Assembly (NCBI GenBank): GCA_022508605.1
Contig: JAFLUX010000007.1
Span: 1 to 58,561 of the forward strand
Source of the DNA: Bacteroidales bacterium
Lineage (GTDB): Bacteria > Bacteroidota > Bacteroidia > Bacteroidales > UBA932
Direction: 5' to 3'
Length of the DNA: 58,561 bases
Shown here: positions 33,927 through 41,901 of the stretch, piece by piece
How positions within the stretch are numbered: position 1 is the first letter of the stretch
Layout: each line of letters begins with the position of its first letter
Position numbers and translations under genes: made by a program
The notes under the pieces: generated by a model
Databases searched by the model: none
The model's input: only the letters and a program-made list of their open reading frames with translations
What the model was told of the DNA's origin: nothing

Positions 33927-34634
33927 ATGTTAAGCTTCTTACTTCAGGCCGACATCGCGGACGCCTTCCAGGCTGCCCCCGTGCAGCAGGAGATGTCTTT
34001 CTCCCTCATCAATATGGCCGCCAAGGGCGGTTGGCTCATGATCGTGCTGCTTGCACTGTCGATTACCGCCATCTACATCTTCGGCAAGAAATGGTGGATG
34101 ATACGCCAGGCATCCGCAATCGACAAGGATTTCATGATGGACATACGCGACTACATCCATGACGGAAAGGTGAAATCCGCAAAGACCCTCTGTTCCAAGT
34201 ACGACACTCCGGTGGCCCGCATGGTGGAAAGCGGCATAGACCGCATCGGCAGGCCCCTCGGCGACATACAGACGGCCATCGAGAACGTGGGCAACGTTGA
34301 AGTGGCCCGTCTCGAAAAGGGTCTCCCCTACCTCGCCATGATAGCCGGCGGCGCTCCCATGATAGGGTTCCTCGGCACCGTCATGGGCATGGTGCAGGCC
34401 TTCTTCAACATGTCGCAGGCAGGCAACAACATCGACATAACCCTGCTCTCCAGCGGCATATACACCGCCATGATTACCACCGTGGGCGGACTTATCGTCG
34501 GTATCATAGCATACTTCGGCTACAATTATCTTACTTCCAAGGTGTCCAACGTGGTGTTCCAGATGGAGAGCAGCACCATAGAGTTCATGGACCTGCTGGA
34601 GAATCCCCGGGGCAAACAAGAAGACGAAGACTGA
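33927..34634 (+). CDS. exbB: ExbB/TolQ-type proton channel protein
   Basis: A 235-residue inner-membrane protein of the MotA/TolQ/ExbB family. Helices are at about 33-50 (GGWLMIVLLALSITAIYIF), about 135-160 (YLAMIAGGAPMIGFLGTVMG) and about 175-205 (GIYTAMITTVGGLIVGIIAY). The GFLGTVMGM and TTVGGLIVGI motifs line the proton path. ATG 33927 is chosen; the frame is open to a TTG six codons upstream. With exbD and tonB it uses proton motive force to energise outer-membrane TonB-dependent transporters, which are central to glycan uptake in this phylum. Its stop overlaps exbD as TGATG. Confidence 0.93.
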   Translation: MLSFLLQADIADAFQAAPVQQEMSFSLINMAAKGGWLMIVLLALSITAIYIFGKKWWMIRQASAIDKDFMMDIRDYIHDGKVKSAKTLCSKYDTPVARMVESGIDRIGRPLGDIQTAIENVGNVEVARLEKGLPYLAMIAGGAPMIGFLGTVMGMVQAFFNMSQAGNNIDITLLSSGIYTAMITTVGGLIVGIIAYFGYNYLTSKVSNVVFQMESSTIEFMDLLENPRGKQEDED

Positions 34635-35044
34635 TGGCACTCAAGCGAATCACAAAGGCGGACCCGAACATGTCGATGTCGAGCATGACCGACATCGTGT
34701 TCCTCCTGCTCATATTCTTCCTCGTGACCTCCACGCTGGTGAACCCCAACGCCCTGAAGCTCCTGCTGCCCAAGAGCACGGGACAGGTGGGGGCCAAGGC
34801 CACCGTCACCGTGTCCATAAAGGACTGGGGCGATGAGCAGTACACCTACCACATCAACGGCAGCGAAGTCCCTGTCCCCTTCGGGGAGGTGGAGGACGAG
34901 CTCGTCGAGCTGCTGCAGACCGAGGAAGAGCCGACTTTTTCCATACATTCCGACGAAAGCGTCCCTATCAAGGAAATCGTGCAGGTGATGAACATCGCCA
35001 AAAGGAATCACTACAAAGTCATACTCGCCACACAACCTGAATGA
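34634..35044 (+). CDS. exbD: ExbD/TolR-type protein
   Basis: A 136-residue protein with a single N-terminal transmembrane helix (MTDIVFLLLIFFLVTSTL) whose Asp20 is the conserved proton-carrying residue, followed by a periplasmic domain (FSIHSDESVPIKEIVQVMN). It works with ExbB and TonB. It overlaps both neighbours (TGATG at the start, ATGA at the end). Only one exbD is present, whereas many Bacteroidota operons have two. Confidence 0.93.
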   Translation: MALKRITKADPNMSMSSMTDIVFLLLIFFLVTSTLVNPNALKLLLPKSTGQVGAKATVTVSIKDWGDEQYTYHINGSEVPVPFGEVEDELVELLQTEEEPTFSIHSDESVPIKEIVQVMNIAKRNHYKVILATQPE

Positions 35045-35823
35045 AACAGTATCTCAGAGAGCGCAACGAGCGTGAACGCAACTCCGTGCTGACCGGTGTC
35101 TTCCTGACGCTGGCGGTGCACGTATGCGCCATCGTCCTCGTGTCGTTCACTGGCATCAAATATCTGTATCCCCCTCCGCAGGAAAACACTTTCCTGCTGG
35201 ATTTCGAGGAGGAGACGGAACCGGCGGTACAGAAAGTCGGACGGGAGCCGAGGGGAGAGGACGTCGATTTGCAGAAGCCCGTGGAGCTCATACAGAGAAG
35301 CGAGTCTCCCAACGTTTCGCAGACGCCCAACCTGACGCCCGCAACCAAGCCGGACGACTTCGGAGACGTCGATGTCCCCGAACCTAAAAGGGAGAAAGAA
35401 CCGGAGCTTGACCCCAGGGCCACTTTCCCCGGAATGTCCAAGAAGGACACCACCCTCACCGCCGAGCACGGCGCGAAAGAAAGTTCGGACAATTTCAAGG
35501 CCGGACAGCCTTCGGGCAACACGAACAAAGGCAATGCCGACGGAACTCCCAACGCTCACCTCGAAGGCCGCTACGTAGACAAGGCCGGATTGAAAAAGCC
35601 TGCCTACTCATCCCAGGAAAGCGGGAAAGTAGTGGTGAAAATATGGGTGGACCAATACGGAAAAGTACAGAAGGCCGTGGCCGGAGCGGACGGGACCACC
35701 GTCACCGACAAGGCATTATGGACAGCGGCGAGAAAAGCCGCGCTTGAAACAGGATTCAATATGAGCGCAAATGCCCCTGCGCTACAAGAGGGCACCATTA
35801 CTTACATCTTCAACCTTAAATGA
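35041..35823 (+). CDS. tonB: TonB-family energy transducer
   Basis: A 260-residue protein: a basic cytoplasmic start, one transmembrane helix (about 18-37, LTGVFLTLAVHVCAIVLVSF), a charged Pro-containing linker (about 45-180, with EEETEPAVQKVG and VPEPKREKEPELDP) and a C-terminal TonB domain (about 185-260, VVVKIWVDQYGKVQKAVAGA, ending GTITYIFNLK). It reaches across the periplasm to open TonB-dependent receptors. The linker is acidic and basic rather than the classic EP/KP repeat. The stop overlaps the next start as ATGA. Confidence 0.9.
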   Translation: MKQYLRERNERERNSVLTGVFLTLAVHVCAIVLVSFTGIKYLYPPPQENTFLLDFEEETEPAVQKVGREPRGEDVDLQKPVELIQRSESPNVSQTPNLTPATKPDDFGDVDVPEPKREKEPELDPRATFPGMSKKDTTLTAEHGAKESSDNFKAGQPSGNTNKGNADGTPNAHLEGRYVDKAGLKKPAYSSQESGKVVVKIWVDQYGKVQKAVAGADGTTVTDKALWTAARKAALETGFNMSANAPALQEGTITYIFNLK

Positions 35824-37124
35824 TGGACGGATTTTCAAAAGACGGCCGAAAACTTAGACCAAGAAAAACAGCAGGGAGCGCGGTACGCTCCGAAAAAGTT
35901 GATTTCCAGAGCAGCGGGGACCAGCGCCCCTACGGTGAGCGCAGGCCTTACGGCGAGCACAGACCCTACGGGGAACACAGGACCTACGGCGAAAGCCGCA
36001 GCCACGGCAGCCGCCCCTATGGGGAACGCAAATCCTACGGAGAGAGCCGAAGCTACGGCAGAGAGCGCCCCTACGGGGAGCGCAGACCTTACGGCGAACA
36101 CCGGCCCTACGGGGAGCACCGGCCCTACGGAGAGAGCAGACCCTACGGGGAAGGCCGCAGCCATGGCGAAGGAGCAGACGGCAGACGCACCTCCTCGGAG
36201 CACAGGCCTTACGGGGACTACAGACCGTATTCGGACAGGCAGGCGCACAGGAAAGCCCGCCCGGCATTCAAGAAAGGCGGCAGGCGTTCCGCTCCCAAAT
36301 CCCCGTATTTCAAAAATTCGGAAGAGGGCATCAACCGCATGATAAGCAGGCGTCCGCTGGTAGACAAGAGCTATGACGGCCCTGCATACGAGCCGCAGGA
36401 AATCAAGAACGAAGTGAGGCTCAACCGCTTCATCGCCAACTCCGGAGTGTGTTCACGCCGCGAGGCCGACACTTTCATACAGGCCGGATGCGTGACGGTG
36501 AACGGAGAGGTGGTCACGGAGCTCGGGACGAAGGTGAACATCTTCGAAGACGACGTGCGCTTCAACGGCGAGCGCCTGAAAGGAGAATCCAAGGTATATC
36601 TTGTGATGAACAAGCCCAAGGGCTTCGTCACCTCCGCTTCTGACCCCCATGCCGAAAAGACGGTCATGGACCTCATCAAGAACTGCCCTGTCCGCGTATA
36701 TCCGGTAGGACGGCTCGACAAGGCGACCACCGGAGTGCTGATGTTCACCAATGACGGAGAAATCGCAGAGAGACTCACGCACCCCTCATACGACAAGAAG
36801 AAAATATACCAGGTGGCCATCGACCGCAATCTCACCCAGGAAGATTTCGACAGCATACGCACCGGCATCACCCTCGGCGACGGATTCGTGCAGGCGGATG
36901 AACTGGAATTCGTAGACGAAAACGACCACAGCAAGCTAGGAATAGAGATACATTCCGGGAAAAACCGCATAGTGCGCCGTATCTTCGAATCCCTCGGCTA
37001 CTCCGTGAAGGCGCTCGACAGGGTGTACTTCGCAGGCCTCACCAAGAAAGGGCTCAAGAAAGGAGAGTGGCGCTATCTGTCGGAGAGCGAGGTGAACATG
37101 CTCAAGATGGGGGCCTACGTATAA
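35820..37124 (+). CDS. RluB/RsuA-family rRNA pseudouridine synthase with RPYGE-repeat arm
   Basis: A 434-residue protein. Residues about 36-140 are a repeat arm: nine exact RPYGE units plus variants (RTYGE, KSYGE, RSHGE, RPYGD, RPYSD), a basic tract (RKARPAFKKGGRRSAPK) follows. Residues about 200-245 are an S4 RNA-binding domain (RLNRFIANSGVCSRREAD) and about 255-434 the pseudouridine synthase with GRLDKATTG (catalytic Asp near residue 300) and SGKNRIVRRIFESLGY. This is the RluB/RluE/RluF/RsuA family, which modifies rRNA. Basic, RGG-like arms occur on such enzymes in Bacteroidota and probably bind RNA. The start overlaps the tonB stop (ATGA). Confidence 0.92.
   Translation: MMDGFSKDGRKLRPRKTAGSAVRSEKVDFQSSGDQRPYGERRPYGEHRPYGEHRTYGESRSHGSRPYGERKSYGESRSYGRERPYGERRPYGEHRPYGEHRPYGESRPYGEGRSHGEGADGRRTSSEHRPYGDYRPYSDRQAHRKARPAFKKGGRRSAPKSPYFKNSEEGINRMISRRPLVDKSYDGPAYEPQEIKNEVRLNRFIANSGVCSRREADTFIQAGCVTVNGEVVTELGTKVNIFEDDVRFNGERLKGESKVYLVMNKPKGFVTSASDPHAEKTVMDLIKNCPVRVYPVGRLDKATTGVLMFTNDGEIAERLTHPSYDKKKIYQVAIDRNLTQEDFDSIRTGITLGDGFVQADELEFVDENDHSKLGIEIHSGKNRIVRRIFESLGYSVKALDRVYFAGLTKKGLKKGEWRYLSESEVNMLKMGAYV
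35925..36239 (+). repeat. 18-bp tandem repeats encoding RPYGE(H/R/S)
   Basis: About 16 imperfect units of the type CGCCCCTACGGGGAGCAC, mostly 18 bp, run through the 5' end of the pseudouridine synthase gene. Because the unit is a multiple of three and poor in stops, all six frames stay open, which creates several false ORFs here. The synonymous differences between units (CGC/AGG/CGG/AGA for Arg, CCC/CCT for Pro) show that the protein repeat is conserved more than the DNA. Confidence 0.8.
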
Positions 37125-38005
37125 TGGAACACAAATCCGGATTCGTCAACATAATAGGCAACCCGAACGTGGGCAAATCCACGCTGATGAACGCCCTCGT
37201 CGGAGAAAAGTTGTCGATAGTCACCGCAAAGGCGCAGACGACCAGGCACCGTATCATGGGCATCGTGAACGGGGAGGGGTGGCAGATTGTCTATTCCGAC
37301 ACCCCGGGCATACTGAAGCCCTCGTACAGACTCCAGCGCAACATGATGAACTTCGTGGACGGGGCGCTGGGCGATGCCGACATCGTGCTGTACGTCACTG
37401 ACACGGTAGAGAGTCCGGACAAGAACGAAGAATACATATCCAAGCTCCAGCGCATAGAGTGCCCCGTCATCGTGGTGCTCAACAAGATTGACCTGAGCAC
37501 ACAGGAACACGCGATGGAGCTCGTCCGGTGGTGGCAGCAGAAGCTCCCGGAAGCCGTGGTGATACCCACGAGCGCACAGGAGCGCTTCAACCTCGAAAGC
37601 ATACTCGACGCCGTCGTGGAAAGGCTGCCTGTCTGCCCCCCGTGGTTCGACAAAGATGCCTTCACCGACAAGAACCTCCGATTCTTCGCGTCGGAAATCA
37701 TACGTGAAAAAATACTCCTCAACTACAAGGAGGAGATTCCGTATTGCTGCGAGGTGGGAATAGAGGCATTCCGCGAGGGAGCGGACAGATACGATATAGA
37801 CGCCGTGATATATGTCATGCGCGAATCCCAGAAAGGCATACTCATAGGGAAGAAAGGGGCCGCACTCAAAAGGACGGGCACTCAGGCACGCATGGAGATG
37901 GAGGACTTCTTCCAGAAAAAGGTGTTCCTGAGCATTTTCGTGAAGGTAGATCCTGACTGGAGGGAGAACAAAAGGGAGTTACGCCGCTTCGGATACGAGG
38001 ACTAA
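37124..38005 (+). CDS. era: GTPase Era
   Basis: A 293-residue GTPase that helps mature 16S rRNA and the 30S subunit. G1 GNPNVGKS (12-19), G3 DTPG, G4 NKID and a C-terminal KH domain (YVMRESQKGILIGKKGAALK) are all present. ATG at 37124 overlaps the pseudouridine synthase stop (TAATG); an open frame from 37067 is inside that gene. Coupling of an rRNA modification enzyme with Era makes a ribosome-assembly module. The last codons are 25 bp before parC. Confidence 0.96.
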   Translation: MEHKSGFVNIIGNPNVGKSTLMNALVGEKLSIVTAKAQTTRHRIMGIVNGEGWQIVYSDTPGILKPSYRLQRNMMNFVDGALGDADIVLYVTDTVESPDKNEEYISKLQRIECPVIVVLNKIDLSTQEHAMELVRWWQQKLPEAVVIPTSAQERFNLESILDAVVERLPVCPPWFDKDAFTDKNLRFFASEIIREKILLNYKEEIPYCCEVGIEAFREGADRYDIDAVIYVMRESQKGILIGKKGAALKRTGTQARMEMEDFFQKKVFLSIFVKVDPDWRENKRELRRFGYED

Positions 38006-38030
38006 AAAGACAAAAGCATCCCAAGTAACA

Positions 38031-41000
38031 ATGGACGAAGACAAAATCACAAATGATGAGGAGTTCATCGGAGACGATGAGCTTGAAATAGCCGAAGATG
38101 CCGAGTCCAGCGGCAAATACGCAAGGCTGCTCGAGAGCGATGCGCACAAATTCAAGCTCTCCGGGATGTTCAGGGAGTGGTATCTCGACTATGCGTCCTA
38201 CGTCATTCTGCACAGGGCCGTTCCTCACATTGCGGACGGTCTGAAGCCTGTCCAGCGGCGGGTGCTCCATGCCATGCACCGCATGGACGACGGTGCCTAT
38301 ACGAAGGTGGCCAACATAGTCGGCCAAGCCATGCAGTTCCACCCTCACGGAGACCAGTCCATACTCGGGGCGCTCGTGACCCTCGGCCAGAAAGGTTTCA
38401 CCATAGACTGTCAGGGAAACTGGGGAAACATCCTCACCGGAGACGCCAATGCCGCGCCGCGATACATCGAGGCCAGACTGAGCAAGTTCGCTAAGGAAGT
38501 CGTGTTCGACCCGAAGATAACGAACACGATGAAGTCTTACGACGGGCGCAACGACGAGCCCACGGAACTGCCGGTACGCTTTCCCCTGCTGCTCGCACAG
38601 GGCACGGACGGAATAGGCGTCGGACTCGCGTCCAAGATACTTCCCCACAATTTCAACGAACTCATAGACGCCTCCGTGGCCATCCTGGAGGGCAAGCCGT
38701 ATGAGATATACCCTGACTTCCCCACCGGAGGCTTTGCAGACTGCTCAAAATATATGCAGGGCCGCAGGGGCGGCCGCGTGAAAGTGCGGGCCCGCATAGA
38801 GAAGATAGACAAGAACACTATCGCCATCACGGAGACTCCCTACGGGAAATATACAAGGGAGCTTATAGAATCCATACTCAAGGCGAAGGAAAAGGGCAAG
38901 ATAAAAATCAAGAAGATAGAGGACATGACCACGAGCAAGGTGGAAATCCTCATCCATCTTCCCTCGGACGTGTCTCCGGACAAGACCATAGACGCGCTGT
39001 ACGCATTCACCGACTGCGAATGCAACATAGCGCCCAACGCCTGCGTCATAAAGGACAACAAGCCGGCATTCCTCTCTGTCAACGAGATTCTGGAATACAG
39101 CACTTTCCATACCAGGGACATACTGCTCAAACAGCTCGGCGTCAGACTCGACGAACTCGAAAGGGACTGGCACTACAGCTCTCTCGAGCGCATCTATTTC
39201 GAAAACCGCGTCTACAAGATACTCGAACAGGAGCACCAGTCCAGCTGGGAAGAGCAGAAGCAGGATACTCTGGAGCGCATGAAAGAATTCGGAGCATCCC
39301 TGCGGCGGGAAATCACCATGGAGGACATAGACCGGCTCGTGGACAAGCCGGTGCGGAAAATATCCAAGTTCGATGCAAAGGCCGTCGATGAGCGCATACG
39401 CGCAATAGAGGAAGAAATGGGCCAGGTGCAGGACAACATCGCGCATATCGACAGGTTCACCATAGACTGGTTCAAGAACCTCAAGAAGAAATACGGCAAA
39501 GAATTTCCCCGCCGCACGGAGCTGAGCGGATTCGAGACAATAGCCGCCACCCGCGTGGTGAACAACAATGCCAAGCTGAGCGCCAATCTGGCGGAAGGAT
39601 TCGTGGGCATAGGACTCAAGAGAGACGATGGAGGGGAATTCATCAGCGAATGTTCCGACCTTTCCGAAATCATAGTCATACGCAGGGACGGAAAGTACAT
39701 AGTGACGAAGGTGAGCGACAAGGCCTTCTTCGGCAAGGACCTCATCTATGCGGGAGTATTCAACCGCGGCGACAGCCGCACCGTCTACAATGTCATATAC
39801 CGCGAGGGCAACAGTTCCGTGTACTATGCAAAGCGCTTTGCCGTCACATCAGTCACAAGGGACAAGGAATACGACCTCACTACCGGGGAGGCCGGGTCGC
39901 AGATAGTATGGTTCACTGCCAACCGCAACGGCGAGGCAGAGACGGTACGAATACAGCTGCGCCCGAGACCGAAGCTCAAGAAAACCGTGCTGGAATACGA
40001 TTTCTCCACCCTCGGCATCAAGAGCAGGACCGCCCGCGGCAATCTTGTCAGCAAAAACGCCATACATCGAATCAGCCTGCGCAGCAAGGGCGTGAGCACC
40101 ATAGCCGGCAAGGAGATATGGTACGACACCGACATTCAGAAGCTCAACGACGAAGGCCACGGGCTGTATCTCGGAGAGTTCAGCGACAACGACAAGGTGC
40201 TGGCCGTATTCAGGAACGGAACTTTCTACACTACCTCCTTCGACCTGGTGAACCGCTACCAGGGGGATGTCCTGCTGATAGAAAAGTTCGACCCCGAAAA
40301 GACTTTCACCGCGCTGTACTGGGATGCCGCGGTCAAGTCTTTCTATGTCAAGCGCTTCTCCTTTATCGTCAGCGACAATACGCCCGTCTCCTTCATAGCA
40401 GAGGGCAGCAAGTCGTATCTTGTGGACCTGAGCGCCGACAGGCACCCGCGCTATGAGGTAATCTGGAAGCTCGGGGACAAGGTCCCGGAGATTGTCGATG
40501 CGGAAGAATGGATAGCCAAGAAAGGCGTGGGAGCGAAGGGCAAGAAAGTCGTGGAAAGGGGTGATGTGAAAGAGGTGCGCTTCGTCGAGCCTCTGCACAA
40601 GGCGGAAGACGACGAGCCGGAGTCCGCTCCGCAGACCGGCGGCACAGATGCCGATGCGCCCGATGCCGAAAACGCACCGACCGTAGAAAGCAAGCCAGTC
40701 GCTGATAGCAAGCCAATCGCTGAAAATGCGCCGGTTGCTGAAAACGCACAGGTTGCAGGAAACAAGCCAGTCGCTGAAAACGTGCCGGCTACCGAGAACG
40801 TGCTGGTTGCCGAAGATGAACCGGTTGTCGAAAACAAGCCTGTCACCGAAAACATACCGGCTACCGAGAGCGTGCTGATTGACGAAGATACACCGGTTGC
40901 CGAAAGCAAGCCTGCTGCCAAAAACAAACCGGTTGCCAAGAGCAAGACGGTCGCCGGAAGCAAGCCGGCTGCCAGCCCTCTGCCAAAAGGCAAGGAAATA

Positions 41001-41066
41001 CGCATTCCGGAGAGCCCCGACGAAGAGGCGATAGAGCTGATTTTCGAGGAGCCGACCCTGTTCTGA
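38031..41066 (+). CDS. parC: DNA topoisomerase IV subunit A with repeat tail
   Basis: A 1011-residue type IIA topoisomerase A subunit. The breakage-reunion domain spans about 40-500: YASYVILHRAVPHIADGLKP, the quinolone-region QFHPHGDQSIL, and catalytic Tyr145 in APRYIEARL. The C-terminal beta-pinwheel-like region follows to about 860. It lacks a GyrA box, so ParC fits better than GyrA; the alignment to Bacteroidota ParC (about 880-900 residues) supports this. Residues about 880-982 are an added tail of degenerate eight-residue units (ENAPVAEN, NKPVAENV, ESKPAAKN) ending in a conserved acidic end (PDEEAIELIFEEPTLF). With ParE (not in this window) it decatenates chromosomes. It sits 25 bp after era. 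Confidence 0.9.
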   Translation: MDEDKITNDEEFIGDDELEIAEDAESSGKYARLLESDAHKFKLSGMFREWYLDYASYVILHRAVPHIADGLKPVQRRVLHAMHRMDDGAYTKVANIVGQAMQFHPHGDQSILGALVTLGQKGFTIDCQGNWGNILTGDANAAPRYIEARLSKFAKEVVFDPKITNTMKSYDGRNDEPTELPVRFPLLLAQGTDGIGVGLASKILPHNFNELIDASVAILEGKPYEIYPDFPTGGFADCSKYMQGRRGGRVKVRARIEKIDKNTIAITETPYGKYTRELIESILKAKEKGKIKIKKIEDMTTSKVEILIHLPSDVSPDKTIDALYAFTDCECNIAPNACVIKDNKPAFLSVNEILEYSTFHTRDILLKQLGVRLDELERDWHYSSLERIYFENRVYKILEQEHQSSWEEQKQDTLERMKEFGASLRREITMEDIDRLVDKPVRKISKFDAKAVDERIRAIEEEMGQVQDNIAHIDRFTIDWFKNLKKKYGKEFPRRTELSGFETIAATRVVNNNAKLSANLAEGFVGIGLKRDDGGEFISECSDLSEIIVIRRDGKYIVTKVSDKAFFGKDLIYAGVFNRGDSRTVYNVIYREGNSSVYYAKRFAVTSVTRDKEYDLTTGEAGSQIVWFTANRNGEAETVRIQLRPRPKLKKTVLEYDFSTLGIKSRTARGNLVSKNAIHRISLRSKGVSTIAGKEIWYDTDIQKLNDEGHGLYLGEFSDNDKVLAVFRNGTFYTTSFDLVNRYQGDVLLIEKFDPEKTFTALYWDAAVKSFYVKRFSFIVSDNTPVSFIAEGSKSYLVDLSADRHPRYEVIWKLGDKVPEIVDAEEWIAKKGVGAKGKKVVERGDVKEVRFVEPLHKAEDDEPESAPQTGGTDADAPDAENAPTVESKPVADSKPIAENAPVAENAQVAGNKPVAENVPATENVLVAEDEPVVENKPVTENIPATESVLIDEDTPVAESKPAAKNKPVAKSKTVAGSKPAASPLPKGKEIRIPESPDEEAIELIFEEPTLF
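40668..40978 (+). repeat. Degenerate 24-bp repeats in the parC tail
   Basis: Units of about 24-36 bp built around GTTGCTGAAAACG and GCCGTCGC-like cores encode (A/K)PVAEN-type octads. The repeat is rich in Ala, Val, Pro, Glu, Asn and Lys, interrupts an otherwise conserved C-terminus, and looks like an expanded linker. Confidence 0.6.
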
Positions 41067-41118
41067 ACAAGCTGATTAAAAGGCGTATACATTGGTATTC
41101 TTTTTGAAGAGGTAATTA

Positions 41119-41149
41119 TTTTTGATAAATTAATATTGTTTATCAAAAA
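41119..41149. promoter_or_regulatory. AT-rich inverted repeat upstream of the exporter operon
   Basis: TTTTTGATAAA (41119-41129) and TTTATCAAAAA (41139-41149) are perfect 11-bp arms with a 9-bp centre. A TTG (41136-41138) and a near-match -7 box ending TATTTTG (41158-41164) follow at about the right spacing, so the palindrome overlaps the likely -33 element. It may be an operator for the exporter operon; as it lacks a following U-tract on the plus strand it is a poor parC terminator. Confidence 0.4.
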
Positions 41150-41178
41150 AAAATTATTATTTTGCGAAAAAATACTGT

Positions 41179-41901
41179 ATGTTGATCGAGTTAAAGGGAG
41201 TCAACAAGACCTACAACAACGGGCAGGCGCTGCATGTGCTGAAGGGCATAGACCTGAGTATAGACAGGGGGGAGTTCGTATCCATCATGGGAGCCTCCGG
41301 TTCAGGAAAATCCACACTCCTGAACATTTTGGGCATACTTGACAATTACGATACCGGAGAGTATTATATAGACGGCAAGCTCATCAAGAACCTCAGCGAG
41401 AAGGAGGCGGCCGCATACCGCAACAGCATGATAGGCTTCATCTTTCAGTCCTTCAACCTGATAGGGTTCAAGACAGCGGCGGAGAACGTGGAACTTCCGC
41501 TTTTTTATCAAGGAGTAAGCCGGGCCAAACGCCACGAACTTGCCATGCACTATCTCGACAGGCTGGGACTCGCCGACTGGGCGCACCACTACCCCAACGA
41601 AATGTCAGGAGGCCAGAAGCAGAGGGTCGCCATCGCCCGCGCCCTGATAACCAAGCCCAAGATTATCCTTGCCGACGAACCTACCGGCGCACTCGATTCA
41701 AAAACCTCCGAGGAGGTGATGCAGCTGCTCGCCAAACTTAACAGGGAGGATGGCGTAACGATTATAGTCGTGACTCACGAAAGCGGTGTCGCCAACTGCA
41801 CCGACAAGATAGTACATATAAAAGACGGAATCATAGGCCGCATAGAAGACAACCGCGAGCACCGTTCATCCGTATTCGGCTCATCCACCATAATGAAATG
41901 A
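41179..41901 (+). CDS. ABC transporter ATPase, MacB/LolD type
   Basis: A 240-residue ATPase: Walker [10 protein letters not shown] (38-46), Q-loop [10 protein letters not shown], signature [15 protein letters not shown], Walker [13 protein letters not shown] and the switch His in IVVTHE. The short N-terminus and the [12 protein letters not shown] stretch are typical of the MacB/LolD group that serves mechanotransmission ABC exporters. It heads a five-gene operon (ATPase, two permeases, adaptor, TolC) and overlaps the first permease by ATGA. Confidence 0.93.
   Translation: MLIELKGVNKTYNNGQALHVLKGIDLSIDRGEFVSIMGASGSGKSTLLNILGILDNYDTGEYYIDGKLIKNLSEKEAAAYRNSMIGFIFQSFNLIGFKTAAENVELPLFYQGVSRAKRHELAMHYLDRLGLADWAHHYPNEMSGGQKQRVAIARALITKPKIILADEPTGALDSKTSEEVMQLLAKLNREDGVTIIVVTHESGVANCTDKIVHIKDGIIGRIEDNREHRSSVFGSSTIMK

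Noticed and set aside
35925..36239. CRISPR array
   Set aside because: The repeats are coding (RPYGE), contiguous, with no spacers of constant length and no cas genes.
41119..41149. parC terminator
   Set aside because: The stem is all A/T with one G-C pair per arm and the following plus-strand sequence is A-rich, not T-rich.
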